From positions 17,168 to 81,167 of the forward strand of contig JAAEPJ010000494.1 in assembly GCA_024222485.1 (NCBI GenBank): a stretch of DNA of 64,000 nt. Direction: 5' to 3'. This document shows, one piece after another, positions 19,258 through 29,259 of this stretch. The notes below the pieces were generated by a model. The model was not told the DNA's origin, did no database searches, and saw nothing but the letters and a program-made list of their open reading frames with translations. Within the stretch, counting starts at the first letter, position 1. Each line of letters starts with the position of its first letter. The DNA is from a bacterium (GTDB lineage Bacteria > RUG730 > JAAEPJ01). The translations under genes were made by a program, and so were the position numbers.

Positions 19258-20124
19258 ATGCTAGTTTATATTGATGGGCAGTTTTATGATGAAAAAGATG
19301 CAAAAGTGTCGGTTTTCGACCATGGTCTTTTATATGGCGATGGTGTTTTTGAGGGGGTTCGTGCATACAATGGTAGAGTATTTAAGTTGTCAGAACATAT
19401 TAAAAGGCTTTATGACTCTGCAAAGGCTATTATGCTTAAAGTTTTGATTTCAGAGTCCGAGATGATTGAATCCGTCTTGGAGGCATTGCGCAAAAATAAT
19501 CTTAAAGATGGCTATATCAGGATTCTTATAACACGAGGCGAAGGTAGCCTTGGTATTGACCCTATTACTTGTGCTCGATCCAGTGTAATCATTATTGCAG
19601 ACTCTTTGAACCTTTATCCGGAAGAATTTTATGAAACTGGTTTGGCTATTATCTCTGCATCTGTGAGACGAAATTCACCAGATGTTGTTAACCCTAAAAT
19701 TAAATCTCTTAATTATATTAATAATATAATGGCTAAGATTGAAGCAAGACAAGCAGGTGTCCTTGAGGCGATTATGCTGGATAGGAATGGTTATGTTTGT
19801 GAATGTACGGGCGATAATATTTTTATTGTGAAAAATGGAGTCATTAAAACTCCACCAGTTTATTTAGGTGTTTTAAAGGGGATTACCAGAGATTTCGTTA
19901 TTGAGATTGCTAGAGATTTAGGCTATATATTTCAGGAAGAAATTATGACACAATATGATATTTATACAGCGGATGAGTGTTTTTTAACAGGAACAGCTGC
20001 GGAGGCAATTCCTGTTGTCATGGCAGATTCACGAGAAATTTCTAATGGCAATGTTGGAGAGGTTACCAAAAGTATTATTAAAGAATTCCGGTTAAGAGTT
20101 GCTCAAGAAGGATGGGAAATTTAA
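19258..20124 (+). CDS. ilvE: Branched-chain amino acid aminotransferase
   Basis: A PLP fold-type IV enzyme interconverting Leu/Ile/Val with their 2-oxo acids. The 288 residues include VSVFDHGLLYGDGVFEGVRAY, the PLP lysine context PKIKSLNYINNIMAKIEA, and the cofactor-phosphate-binding ECTGDNIF and FLTGTAAE motifs. The ATG at 19258 is 10 nt from AGGAG. An in-frame TTG at 19252 is closer (4 nt) and could also serve. pheT starts 3 nt after the stop, so the two are in one operon. D-amino acid transaminases share the fold, but the FEGVRAY context favours IlvE. Confidence 0.93.
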   Translation: MLVYIDGQFYDEKDAKVSVFDHGLLYGDGVFEGVRAYNGRVFKLSEHIKRLYDSAKAIMLKVLISESEMIESVLEALRKNNLKDGYIRILITRGEGSLGIDPITCARSSVIIIADSLNLYPEEFYETGLAIISASVRRNSPDVVNPKIKSLNYINNIMAKIEARQAGVLEAIMLDRNGYVCECTGDNIFIVKNGVIKTPPVYLGVLKGITRDFVIEIARDLGYIFQEEIMTQYDIYTADECFLTGTAAEAIPVVMADSREISNGNVGEVTKSIIKEFRLRVAQEGWEI

Positions 20125-20127
20125 AAA

Positions 20128-22506
20128 ATGTTACTTTCTTATAAATGGTTACAATCTTTTTTTTATGATTCTGGTCTATCAAATAAAACTCCAAAGGGTG
20201 TTGCAGACCTTTTGACTTCTAAGGGGATTGAAGTGGGGTCCGTAGGGCTTTTTGTTCATCATTTTACAGGTGTTGTGGTTGGAGAAGTTATTGAATGTTA
20301 TAAGCATCCAGAAGCGGATAAACTTTCTCTTTGCAAAGTAAGTGATGGGGCAGAACATTTTCAGGTTATTTGTGGAGCAGCTAATGTCCGTGTTGGTATT
20401 AAGGTTGCATTTGCTAAAGTTGGTGCAGTTTTGCCAGGAGATTTTAAAATAAAAAAAGCCAAGATTCGAGGTGTTGAGTCTTTTGGGATGATTTGCTCTG
20501 AAAAAGAATTAGGGTTGAGTGACGAGTCTGAGGGTATTTGGGTTTTACCAAATGAGCTTGAGCTTGGTTTAGATATTTGTGATTTTATTGAGTTAAATGA
20601 TGATATTTTAGAAATTGAAATTACCCCAAATAGAGGTGATTGTTTAAGTGTTTTGGGTTTGGCTCGTGAGGTAGCAGCAGGTTTTGAATTAGAGTTTAAA
20701 CTCCCTGAGATTAAATTTGCTAAGGTCGAAGATAAAACAAGTACGCTTACTGTTATGATTGAAAATAAAGATTTATGTCCTAGTTATAAGGTCGTTATCA
20801 TCGATAATTTTGATTGTGGAGCAACGACTCCTATTTGGATGAAATCACGGCTTTTAAAGGCAGGGCTTAGACCGATTAGCCCCGTCGTTGATATTACTAA
20901 TTATGTTATGTTGGAGGTGGGGCATCCTATGCATGCCTTTGATTTAGGAAAACTTGAAGGGGCTAAGTTGGTTATTAGGAATGCTAGTATCGGTGAAAAA
21001 ATTATTGCTCTTGATGGCGATCAATATGACTTGACTCCAGACGATCTTATCATTGCAGATGCAAAGAGACCTGTTGCTATTGCTGGCGTTATGGGGGGAT
21101 TGGCAAGCAGTGTTACAGCTGAAACTAAAAGCATTGTTTTTGAAAGTGCTATATTTGACTCTAGATCAGTTAGAAAAACGGTTAAAAGGCTAGGTCTTTC
21201 ATCTGAGTCATCTTACCGATTTGAACGAGGTGTGAGTCATGAAATAAGTCAGCTTGCTATAAATACTGCGGTATTTTTGTTGCAAAAAATTGCTCAGAAT
21301 AGCAGAATCGTACAGCAAGAAAATATAGCGGCTAAGCATTTTAAAGAGAGTAAGATCGATTTAAGAGTTTCTCAAGCTGCAAGAATAATAGGAAAGATTT
21401 ATTCTCCAGACGATATTTATAGACTTTTAAGCCGTTTGTGTTTTCAGTTGAGTCCAAAGACTGAAGATGTTTTTGAAGTGATTGTTCCATCTTACCGCAA
21501 TGATATTTGCTTAGAGATTGACCTGATTGAAGAGCTTGCACGATTGGATGGGTATGATAATATTGCGAATAAGCCGATTTTTATTTCTCCATGTTTTGAT
21601 AAAGATGCGAATGATAAATGGAATGCAATTCATGAGGTAAAGCATTTTTTTAAAAGTATTAATTTTTATGAGGCTGTTAACTATTCTTTTGTTTCAAAGA
21701 AGAAAGTAAGTTCGGACTATTTATCCATGGATAAACAGTCCGAAGAGCATCAATTTTTTAAGGTTATTAACCCCATTTCAGCCGAGGAAGAATATTTAAA
21801 TACTTCAAGATTACCTCGATTGCTTGATAATGCTGTTACGAGCCTTAATCGAGGCGAAGAATCCATAAAATTATTTGAATTTGGTAAAAGTTTTTACAAA
21901 GTAACTAGTGATTCAGAAAAGCTTGAAGAAAATGAGCGATATAAATTGGCATTAGTGATATCAGGCAGTCAAGATGATCTTTATTGGCAGGATGAGGCCA
22001 AGAAAGTAGATTTCTATTATTTAAAAGGTGTAATTGAGGCTTTTTTAGTTCATTATGGAATAAAGGATTATTTGATTACAGATAATGGAATTTTGATTGA
22101 TGGGAAGAAGGTTGGGGTTATTAAACGCTTAGAAAAAGCCAAGACAGAACTTTTTGTTTGTGAGTTTGAGGCAGATTTTTGTTTTGCTGGAAAGAGAATA
22201 GATAAGTATCAAAAATTATCGATGTTTCCAACAATTACTCATGACTTGTCTCTTATTACGAAAAAAGACTTGAACTATGCGGAGATTAAGAGGATTATTT
22301 CTCAGGTAGGAGGGAAATTATTAAAAAATATTAAAATTTTTGATGTTTATCAAGGAAAACCTTTTGCTCCAGATTCTAGAAATATTTCCGTGAGACTTTA
22401 TTTCCAGTCTGATAAAAAAACTTTAGAAGCAAAGACCGTTAATTTTTTACAGAAGAAGATTTTAATGGAGCTTGATAAAAATTTGGGCGTGACCTTAAGA
22501 CCTTAA
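20128..22506 (+). CDS. pheT: Phenylalanyl-tRNA synthetase beta subunit
   Basis: The beta chain of the alpha2-beta2 enzyme that charges tRNA-Phe. The 792-residue length is normal. The domain order is complete: N-terminal tRNA-binding OB domain (about 40-150, GVVVGEVIECYKHPEADKL, then CGAANVR), B3/B4 editing domain (SPVVDITNYVMLEVGHPMHA), B5 domain, a catalytic-like core (LIEELARLDGYDNI, RLPRLLDNAV) and a C-terminal ferredoxin-like anticodon-binding domain (SMFPTITHDLSLI, VRLYFQS). pheS is not in the window, which is a departure from the usual pheST operon. Confidence 0.96.
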   Translation: MLLSYKWLQSFFYDSGLSNKTPKGVADLLTSKGIEVGSVGLFVHHFTGVVVGEVIECYKHPEADKLSLCKVSDGAEHFQVICGAANVRVGIKVAFAKVGAVLPGDFKIKKAKIRGVESFGMICSEKELGLSDESEGIWVLPNELELGLDICDFIELNDDILEIEITPNRGDCLSVLGLAREVAAGFELEFKLPEIKFAKVEDKTSTLTVMIENKDLCPSYKVVIIDNFDCGATTPIWMKSRLLKAGLRPISPVVDITNYVMLEVGHPMHAFDLGKLEGAKLVIRNASIGEKIIALDGDQYDLTPDDLIIADAKRPVAIAGVMGGLASSVTAETKSIVFESAIFDSRSVRKTVKRLGLSSESSYRFERGVSHEISQLAINTAVFLLQKIAQNSRIVQQENIAAKHFKESKIDLRVSQAARIIGKIYSPDDIYRLLSRLCFQLSPKTEDVFEVIVPSYRNDICLEIDLIEELARLDGYDNIANKPIFISPCFDKDANDKWNAIHEVKHFFKSINFYEAVNYSFVSKKKVSSDYLSMDKQSEEHQFFKVINPISAEEEYLNTSRLPRLLDNAVTSLNRGEESIKLFEFGKSFYKVTSDSEKLEENERYKLALVISGSQDDLYWQDEAKKVDFYYLKGVIEAFLVHYGIKDYLITDNGILIDGKKVGVIKRLEKAKTELFVCEFEADFCFAGKRIDKYQKLSMFPTITHDLSLITKKDLNYAEIKRIISQVGGKLLKNIKIFDVYQGKPFAPDSRNISVRLYFQSDKKTLEAKTVNFLQKKILMELDKNLGVTLRP

Positions 22507-22549
22507 AAATCGTTATTTTTTTATGTTTTCTAGATTAAAGGGATGAACA

Positions 22550-24502
22550 TTGGATAGATATTTACCTAATTACTTGATTTATTTAATCCGTATATTTTTT
22601 TTAAATATTATTGTTTTTTTTATGTTTCGAGTAATTTTTTTTACGGTACATTACTCTTTAAATGCACCTCATCAATTTACAGAAATTTTATATGCATTTT
22701 TAAATCGGGGGATAATGTTTGACCAGAAAATTTCTGCGATTATGATTGCCGTTCCATTTTTATTTTTGTCATTATTATACTTAGTTAATCTTCGCAGTAA
22801 GTTTTTAGAGAAATTTTTCCATGTCTATCTTTGCTTGTTAATTTTCATTAATATTTTTATTTTGGTTTTGGATATTCCTTATTTTTCTTTTTATAGTTCT
22901 CGGCTTACCCGCGTTATTTTTAACTGGATGGCGACTCCTGATCTTGTTATTGATTTTGTTTTTTCAACTCCTTTTACAATCCTAGCTTTTGTTTTAATGC
23001 TAGTGCTTTTATTTTTTAGTGTGAAATTATTGAATAAAATTTTCTATGCTAGTTACACTCATGATTCTAAGATTAAATATAGCCTTATAAAACGAGGCGT
23101 TTTTTCTTTTGTTTTTTTAGTTTTATTAGCATTGGGGATTAGAGGTGAGTATAAATTCGATAGCCATCCTTTTGTGATTAAAGATGCGTATTTTTCTAAG
23201 AATGTTTTTGTTAACCAGCTATCTATAAATCCCATTTTTTCTTTTTTTGATAGTTTCCGTTACAAAATACCCGATTTTTTTAAGGATAAACAAGTAGCTA
23301 TTGAGATTGTCAAAGAGGAAATGGGTTTTAAAGATACCCCTTTTAAAAACCCTCTTGCCCGTAAGGTTAATTTTAGTGGTCGGGCTGAAAAGTATAATGT
23401 TATTTTAATATTTTTAGAAAGTTTGAGTCGTGATAAAATGGGGGTATTAACGCCAGAGCTTAATAAGCTCACTCAAGAAAGTTTGTACTTTTCTAACTTT
23501 TATGCAACGGGACAGCATACTTTTGCAGGTCTTTATTCTACATACACAGGTCAGCCTATCATCTGTGGCAAAAACCCGATGTATGACACCAACAGCTCTT
23601 CTTTGAAGTACAGTAGCATGATTTCAGTCTTAACACAGAATGATTACGCCACCAGTTTTTTTTGTACAGGTAAAGCTAAATTTGATAATATGCATACATT
23701 TTTTACAAATAATGATATGGATGAAATTTATGAGGAGAAAGATTTCCCTCGTACAAAATTTAAAAATAATAATGGTGTTTATGATCATGTTTTGTTTGAT
23801 TTTGCTTTGACTAAAATAGATAATTTTGTCAAAAATGATCAACCATTTTTTACAAGCCTTTTGACAATTTCGACCCATAAATGGAACCCTCTGATTGATA
23901 TGCAAGAAATTGGTTTTATTCCGAAAGCTAAAAAAGCTGAGGATATAATTTATGAATATGCTGATTGGGCATTGGGTAGGTTTATGAAAGAAGTTAAAAC
24001 TAAGCCTTGGTTTAATAATACTCTTTTTATTATTCTTGGTGATCATGGTCAGGTTTTCTCTGAGATTAAAACTTATTACCCTATTCCTTTGAGTTATCAC
24101 CGTGTCCCTTTATTATTTTATGCTCCAAAGATTTTTGATAAGCCTAAAATAGATGCTAAGCTTGCCTCTCAAGTAGATATCTTTCCTACTCTTATGAGTA
24201 TTTTAAAGATTCCTTATGTGGATAGAACATTTGGGGTCAATTTATTCAAAGGTAAGCGTGAGTATGTTTACATCTCAGCGGATGGTTTAGAAGGTGTGCT
24301 GAATGAAGAGTATTTTTTTATTACTAAGCCAAAAGAACAGCGTTTTTTATATAAATATAATAATAATGATCCCCGTAATTACTTAGATGATCAGCCTGAA
24401 ATTTCTAAAGAAATGGAAAGAAAATTACTTGCTAATTTAGAGACAGCACAGTATCTCATAAGTAATCGTTTGATAGGTGATGAGGAGGATTTTTTATCCT
24501 GA
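22550..24502 (+). CDS. LtaS-like membrane-anchored sulfatase / phosphoglycerol transferase
   Basis: A 650-residue protein of the LtaS/phosphoglycerol transferase type. Five hydrophobic helices occupy roughly residues 1-210. The extracytoplasmic alkaline-phosphatase-fold domain starts at YNVILIFLESLSRD (metal-binding Glu). The catalytic Thr would be in GQHTFAGLYS, and GDHGQVFSE carries the metal-binding Asp/His. Such enzymes transfer phosphoglycerol or phosphoethanolamine to envelope glycans or lipids; the substrate here is unknown. The only suitable start is a TTG at 22550, with AAAGGG 7 nt upstream. The nearby ATG at 22543 hits a stop after four codons. It is convergent with guaB3 across a shared terminator. 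Confidence 0.85.
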   Translation: MDRYLPNYLIYLIRIFFLNIIVFFMFRVIFFTVHYSLNAPHQFTEILYAFLNRGIMFDQKISAIMIAVPFLFLSLLYLVNLRSKFLEKFFHVYLCLLIFINIFILVLDIPYFSFYSSRLTRVIFNWMATPDLVIDFVFSTPFTILAFVLMLVLLFFSVKLLNKIFYASYTHDSKIKYSLIKRGVFSFVFLVLLALGIRGEYKFDSHPFVIKDAYFSKNVFVNQLSINPIFSFFDSFRYKIPDFFKDKQVAIEIVKEEMGFKDTPFKNPLARKVNFSGRAEKYNVILIFLESLSRDKMGVLTPELNKLTQESLYFSNFYATGQHTFAGLYSTYTGQPIICGKNPMYDTNSSSLKYSSMISVLTQNDYATSFFCTGKAKFDNMHTFFTNNDMDEIYEEKDFPRTKFKNNNGVYDHVLFDFALTKIDNFVKNDQPFFTSLLTISTHKWNPLIDMQEIGFIPKAKKAEDIIYEYADWALGRFMKEVKTKPWFNNTLFIILGDHGQVFSEIKTYYPIPLSYHRVPLLFYAPKIFDKPKIDAKLASQVDIFPTLMSILKIPYVDRTFGVNLFKGKREYVYISADGLEGVLNEEYFFITKPKEQRFLYKYNNNDPRNYLDDQPEISKEMERKLLANLETAQYLISNRLIGDEEDFLS

Positions 24503-24547
24503 ATAAAAAAGAGACCCTTAGCCGAACTGTCACTTTTTTTATTCAGG
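24498..24547. terminator. Bidirectional intrinsic terminator
   Basis: A long hairpin: CCTGAATAAAAAAG pairs with CTTTTTTTATTCAGG about 20 nt downstream (one extra T). Its A-rich left arm and T-rich right arm give a T-tract in both directions. It lies between the convergent sulfatase and GuaB3 genes and overlaps the sulfatase stop codon. Confidence 0.8.
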
Positions 24548-24555
24548 ATTTAAAC

Positions 24556-25719
24556 TTATTTTTTCCCCATACCTACTTTTTGTGTTTTTTGGAGTAATTT
24601 ACCTTCTGATTTAATTGCTGGAGCAATTACCATATCAACCATTTGCATTTCTTTAATATTTTTTGCACCAAGAGACCCCATGCTGGTTTTGAGAGCGCCT
24701 GCGAGATTTTGAGAGCCATCATCTAAATTAGCCGGACCAACTAAGATTTGTTTAATGGTGGCATTTACGCCAACACTGACTCTCGTTCCGCGTGGTAAAT
24801 TTTTATCAGGAGTTGCCATCCCCCAGTGATATCCTTTCCCAGGCGCTTCGAAAGCTCTGGCAAATAGCGAGCCAACCATTACAGCATCTGCACCACTGGC
24901 AAAGGCTTTACAAATATCTCCACCGCTATCCATCCCTCCATCTGTAATAATTGAGACATATTTCCCTGTTTTTTTAAAGAAATAGTCACGAGCAGCTGCA
25001 CAGTCAACCGTTGCTGTTACCTGTGGGACTCCAATCCCTAAAACTCCACGAGTAGTGCAGGCTGCACCAGGTCCCACTCCTACTAAGATACCAGCAGCGC
25101 CCGTCTCCATTAAATCAAGTGTAGCATCGTAGCTGACACAGTTTCCTACAATAACGGGGATATCAAGGTTTGAGATAATATTTTTGAAGTCGAGTGATTC
25201 ATAGGCAGAAGATTCGTGTTTAACTGTGGTGACGGTTGATTGGATGATCAGAATGTCCGCACCAGCTTTTTGAACAATTGGACCATATTCTGCTGCTTTT
25301 TTAGGCACGATTGAAACAGCACAAATAACACCTGCTGATTTAATTTCTTTCACTCTTGCTGCAATTAGTTCATGTTTTACTTCTTCTTTATATAAATTTT
25401 GGATTAAAGCTGTTGCTGTTTCAGGGGGTGCACAAGCAACTTCGTTTAGAATTTTTGCGGGATTTTTATAGCGAGTTTGTACACCATCTAAATTTAAGAC
25501 GGCCAAACCGCCAAGCTTCCCCATTTTTTGAGCAAATTTTATATCGACTACACCATCCATAGCTGCGGCTATAATTGGAATGTCAATTTTTAAATTACCG
25601 ATTGTCCATGAGGCATTTACATCCTCAGGGTTAATTGTTAAAGCACCCGGAGCGAGTGCAATCTCATCAAAGCCATATGCTCTTCTTACTTCTCGATCTT
25701 TGCCGACAAAAAAGCCCAT
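24556..25719 (-). CDS. guaB3: GuaB3-type IMP dehydrogenase-related protein
   Basis: 387 residues, with no CBS domains. It aligns from memory with the cyanobacterial/actinobacterial GuaB3 group: AYGFDEIALAPGALTINPED, SWTIGNLKIDIPIIAAAMDG, LNLDGVQTRY. The IMPDH catalytic loop is kept as GPGAACTTRGVLGIG with its Cys, followed by ISIITDGGMDSGGDICKA and the phosphate-binding AVMVGSLFA. It should use IMP and NAD as an IMPDH does, making XMP for guanine nucleotides, but GuaB3 proteins have been variably active. I chose the ATG at 25719 because GGGAGG lies 5-6 nt upstream; an upstream in-frame start lacks one. dut is the next gene upstream on the same strand. Confidence 0.85.
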   Translation of the reverse strand: MGFFVGKDREVRRAYGFDEIALAPGALTINPEDVNASWTIGNLKIDIPIIAAAMDGVVDIKFAQKMGKLGGLAVLNLDGVQTRYKNPAKILNEVACAPPETATALIQNLYKEEVKHELIAARVKEIKSAGVICAVSIVPKKAAEYGPIVQKAGADILIIQSTVTTVKHESSAYESLDFKNIISNLDIPVIVGNCVSYDATLDLMETGAAGILVGVGPGAACTTRGVLGIGVPQVTATVDCAAARDYFFKKTGKYVSIITDGGMDSGGDICKAFASGADAVMVGSLFARAFEAPGKGYHWGMATPDKNLPRGTRVSVGVNATIKQILVGPANLDDGSQNLAGALKTSMGSLGAKNIKEMQMVDMVIAPAIKSEGKLLQKTQKVGMGKK

Positions 25720-25834
25720 TATGTCCTCCCTAGAATATAAAAACATGTGAATATGACAGGTTAAATTTTATCTGTCAGTTAAAAAACAGTATATATTTTT
25801 TTATCTTTCATTAAAGATGGTGTAAAAGATAATT

Positions 25835-26275
25835 TTATAGATGATGTGTTCCTGTACTGCCAAAGCCACCATCATTACGCGTTGTCTCATCTAGATCTTT
25901 AACGATTGTCCATTCAATTTTTTCGCATTTTTTAAGAACAGCTTGAGCAATTCTCTCACCATTAGTAATATTAATTTCTTCGGGGTTTGTGTTATGGATA
26001 ATAACACAAATCTCTCCTCTGTAACCGGCATCAATGGTTCCGGGGGTATTTAATAAAGTGATTCCACGCTTTGCCGCCATCCCACTTCTTGGTCTAACTT
26101 GAATCTCATAGCCTTGAGGTATTGCAACGGCAATTCCTGTAGGCAGGGTAACCCTACCAAAGGCAGGGATGGTCACATCATCGCCCATGTTAACTAAATC
26201 CATTCCCGCATCACCATCGTGTTTATAGTGAGGAAGCTTTGTTCCCTCTCGTAAAATTTTTATTTTTACTTGCAT
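25835..26275 (-). CDS. dut: Deoxyuridine 5'-triphosphate nucleotidohydrolase (dUTPase)
   Basis: Hydrolyses dUTP to dUMP and PPi, keeping uracil out of DNA and supplying dTMP synthesis. The 146 residues carry the five trimeric-dUTPase motifs: HDGDAGMDL, RPRSGMAAKRGI, NTPGTIDAGYRGEI, NGERIAQAV, and a C-terminal RNDGGFGSTGTH arm. The start at 26275 gives the expected length and has AAGGAT upstream. It is followed on the same strand by guaB3 after about 115 nt. Confidence 0.96.
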   Translation of the reverse strand: MQVKIKILREGTKLPHYKHDGDAGMDLVNMGDDVTIPAFGRVTLPTGIAVAIPQGYEIQVRPRSGMAAKRGITLLNTPGTIDAGYRGEICVIIHNTNPEEINITNGERIAQAVLKKCEKIEWTIVKDLDETTRNDGGFGSTGTHHL

Positions 26276-26476
26276 AAGATTATCCTTTATTTTTAAAGTA
26301 TTTAATATGTTAAGGAAAGTTAGAACCATTCTGATAAATTTTGAAGAATACAAAAGACTATAATTTTAGCGAAAAATTGTCAAGATTTTTATGCATATTA
26401 TTATGTCAAAATAGCAGCTTTTCTAGAGGGGTAAAGATGCTATATACTTAACTGGGGATAGATTTTTTTAGTTAAA

Positions 26477-26506
26477 TTGACTTTTTTAGGCATGTTGAGA
26501 TATAAT
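26477..26506 (+). promoter_or_regulatory. Sigma-70-type promoter for the acyl-CoA fermentation operon
   Basis: TTGACT at 26477-26482 and TATAAT at 26501-26506 with an 18-nt spacer. It is oriented toward the hydroxyacyl-CoA dehydrogenase gene, whose start is about 130 nt downstream. Confidence 0.65.
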
Positions 26507-26638
26507 TAATTTGTCTTAGTTTTTGCACGCAAAAGGATAAGCCTAGCGAATATTTTTGTAACGGTTAAGTTCCAATCATTTAATAGCTTTATTTCCTTAA
26601 AAAAGCAAAATAAAAATTTAATATTTATAGGGGGAGTA

Positions 26639-27952
26639 ATGAAAGAAATAAAAACAGTAACTATCCTTGGTGCTAATGGGTCTATGGGCTCAGGGAGTGC
26701 AGCCATTTTAGCAGGGTTTGGTGGCATGAAAGTGTATATGTTGGCACGCACTTTGGAGAAAGCAAAGGAAGGGATTACCAAAGCTGTTAAGTCTATTCGT
26801 TCTGATGTAATTATTGAGCAAATGATTCCCGGGACATATGAGAGTGATTTAGAGGTTGCTATTGAGAATTCTGATTGGGTTTTTGAGCTTTTAGCGGAGG
26901 ACTATGCTGTAAAAGAATCCATGCTTCAGAAGATTAATAAATATAAAAAACCGGGAACTGTCGTTTCGACCGTTTCATCTGGTCTTTCTATTTCAAGGTT
27001 AGCGGCTAATTTAGATGAAGATGGACAAAAAAACTATTTCGGTACTCATTTTTTTAATCCCCCGTATAAGTTAGTTTTATGCGAGTTGGTGGCTCATCCT
27101 GGTTCAGACTCTGTGCTTTTTAAAGAGTTTGGAGGGTTTTTAGAAACTAAGTTAAGAAGGGTTGTTGTTTATACGGAAGATAAGCCGGCTTTTGCAGGGA
27201 ATAGAGTTGGGTTTCAGCTAATGAATGAGGTTGCTCAGTATGCTAAGCAATATGCAGATAAGGGTGGAATTGCTTTGATGGATGAGATTTTAAGCGGCTA
27301 TACAGGTAGGGCTATGGGACCGCTTGCAACAGTCAATTTTGTCGGCTTAGATGTCCACAAAGCTATTGTAGATAACCTTTATGAAACCACGAATGACTTT
27401 GCTCATGAGACTTTTAAGATGCCTGAGTATTTTGAAGAATTGATTAATGCGGGAAGCCTTGGTTTAAAGTCTAAGGTAGGACTTTATAAAATAGAAAAAA
27501 ATGCGGATGGTAGTAAGACTAAGTTTGTTTATAATATTGAGACACGTGAATATGATATTTGTCCAAAATTTAATATTCTTTTTATTCAAGAAGCAAAGGC
27601 TAAGATCGGAGATGGAGACTATCAAGGAGCGTTAGACATTATTAAGAATGCTGAAGGTTTTGAAGCAGAACTTTGTCGTTATTTTTTAGCAAAATATATT
27701 AGTTATTCTCTCTCTTTAGTAGGCGAAGTTGTTGAGACTAAAGAAATGATAGATATGGCGATGGGTTTTGGTTTTAACTGGGTTCCAGCTTCAGCATTGG
27801 TAGATTTGCTTGGAGGAGTGGCGGCTGCTAAAGAGTTCTTGAAAGCTGCTACAGTGGAAATCCCTGACCTCTTAGAAGAAGCTCCTCTTGATCAAAAATT
27901 TTATCAAATTAATGATATTTTGGATGCGCGCAGCTTATTTAGAAGCAAATAA
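26639..27952 (+). CDS. 3-hydroxyacyl-CoA dehydrogenase (long form)
   Basis: NAD-dependent oxidation/reduction at C3 of acyl-CoA. The 437 residues begin with a Rossmann nucleotide site ([20 protein letters not shown]), then the HCDH N-domain ([31 protein letters not shown] with the catalytic His) and C-domain ([29 protein letters not shown]). The last ~120 residues exceed the short Hbd form and resemble the tail of FadB/FadN-like dehydrogenases without a crotonase domain. The start has GGGGGAG upstream. It is the first gene of a five-gene run with 2-36 nt gaps (thiolase, pta, buk, hbd), so one operon. Confidence 0.9.
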   Translation: MKEIKTVTILGANGSMGSGSAAILAGFGGMKVYMLARTLEKAKEGITKAVKSIRSDVIIEQMIPGTYESDLEVAIENSDWVFELLAEDYAVKESMLQKINKYKKPGTVVSTVSSGLSISRLAANLDEDGQKNYFGTHFFNPPYKLVLCELVAHPGSDSVLFKEFGGFLETKLRRVVVYTEDKPAFAGNRVGFQLMNEVAQYAKQYADKGGIALMDEILSGYTGRAMGPLATVNFVGLDVHKAIVDNLYETTNDFAHETFKMPEYFEELINAGSLGLKSKVGLYKIEKNADGSKTKFVYNIETREYDICPKFNILFIQEAKAKIGDGDYQGALDIIKNAEGFEAELCRYFLAKYISYSLSLVGEVVETKEMIDMAMGFGFNWVPASALVDLLGGVAAAKEFLKAATVEIPDLLEEAPLDQKFYQINDILDARSLFRSK

Positions 27953-27988
27953 CTTGAAAGTTTTATTATTAAATTTAGGAGATTTACA

Positions 27989-29257
27989 ATGAATAAAAAT
28001 ATTTATATTTTAGGTGGAGAGCAAACAGATTTTCAAAGAAACTGGGCTAAAGAAGGAAAGTCCTTTGTGGCGATGTTAAGAGAAGTTGTTGATGATTCTT
28101 TGGCTAAAGTTGATATTGATTATGCGGAATTAAATACGCTAAATAAAGCAAATGATGTTGCTGCTTTTATTGGTAATTTTGCGGGAGAACTTTATAATAA
28201 ACAAGGACACTTTAGTGCTTTTTTTACAGAAATTAACGAAGCATTTTATGGGATGCCTTGTGGGCGTTATGAAGCTGCTTGTGCTTCAGGCTCAATTGCT
28301 TTGGAAGCTGCCATTAATAAAATTTTGTCTAATGAGATCGGTTTAGCTTTGGTTGTAGGCGTGGAATCAATGAAAACAGTTAGTCCTAGTGTTGGTGGCG
28401 ATTTTTTGGGGACGGCTGCTTACTACGATAAAGAAGCAAAAGGTTTGGACTTTCCTTTCCCAAAACTATTTGGTAAATTAGCCGATGTCGCTTTGGCAAG
28501 ATATAAAATAGATGAAACTAGATTTATGGATGCTTTAGCTGAGATTTCTACTATTAACTATGCGAATGCGAAGAGAAACCCGAAAGCACAGACTAGAAAT
28601 TGGTTTATGAACAAAGAACATGCTTCTAAACGGGGTGGCGAATTTAATATGGATGTCGGTGGTCGTATTTGTATTACGGATTGCTCGCAGGTAACAGATG
28701 GGTCTGCATCTGTTTTTTTAGCATCAGAAGAATACGCGGAATCTTATGCAAAAAAGCGGGGGATTTCTTTAGCGGATATTCCTGTTATTAAAAGTTGGGC
28801 AAATAGGATTGCTCCTTTAACATTTGATAAAAAGGTTGCAGAATCTAAAGGTCAGCCTTATATCCTGCCATGGACAAGACAGGCTGTTTTAGATGCGTAT
28901 AAAAAAGCAAACCTTAGTGTGGATGATATTGATCTTTTTGAGACTCACGATTGTTTTACATCTAGTGAGTACGTGGCGATTTCAGCATTTGGGATTACTG
29001 AGCCAGGGAAAGAACATGAGGCTATTGAGGAAGGCATTATTGATTTTAAAGGCATTAAGCCAATTAACCCTAGTGGTGGGCTAATTGGTGTCGGACATCC
29101 TGTAGGTGCGAGTGGGGTAAGAATGATGCTTGATATTTATAAACAAGTTAAAGGTGTGGCAGGAGATTATCAAGTTGAAAATACTAAGAATGCTTTAATG
29201 CTTAATCTCGGTGGATCAGCAACAACTAATATGGTTTTTATCGTAGGGAGGAGTTAG
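27989..29257 (+). CDS. Thiolase-family acyltransferase (acetyl-CoA C-acetyltransferase type)
   Basis: Condenses two acyl-CoA or cleaves 3-ketoacyl-CoA. The 422 residues show the acyl-accepting Cys in [14 protein letters not shown] (about residue 94), the [12 protein letters not shown] segment with the His/Asn-like loop of the SCP2/thiolase group, and [17 protein letters not shown] near the C-terminus with a catalytic His. It resembles the SCP2-type and mevalonate-type thiolases more than AtoB, so the chain-length preference is uncertain. GTG of pta starts 2 nt after the stop. Confidence 0.88.
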   Translation: MNKNIYILGGEQTDFQRNWAKEGKSFVAMLREVVDDSLAKVDIDYAELNTLNKANDVAAFIGNFAGELYNKQGHFSAFFTEINEAFYGMPCGRYEAACASGSIALEAAINKILSNEIGLALVVGVESMKTVSPSVGGDFLGTAAYYDKEAKGLDFPFPKLFGKLADVALARYKIDETRFMDALAEISTINYANAKRNPKAQTRNWFMNKEHASKRGGEFNMDVGGRICITDCSQVTDGSASVFLASEEYAESYAKKRGISLADIPVIKSWANRIAPLTFDKKVAESKGQPYILPWTRQAVLDAYKKANLSVDDIDLFETHDCFTSSEYVAISAFGITEPGKEHEAIEEGIIDFKGIKPINPSGGLIGVGHPVGASGVRMMLDIYKQVKGVAGDYQVENTKNALMLNLGGSATTNMVFIVGRS

Positions 29258-29259
29258 CG

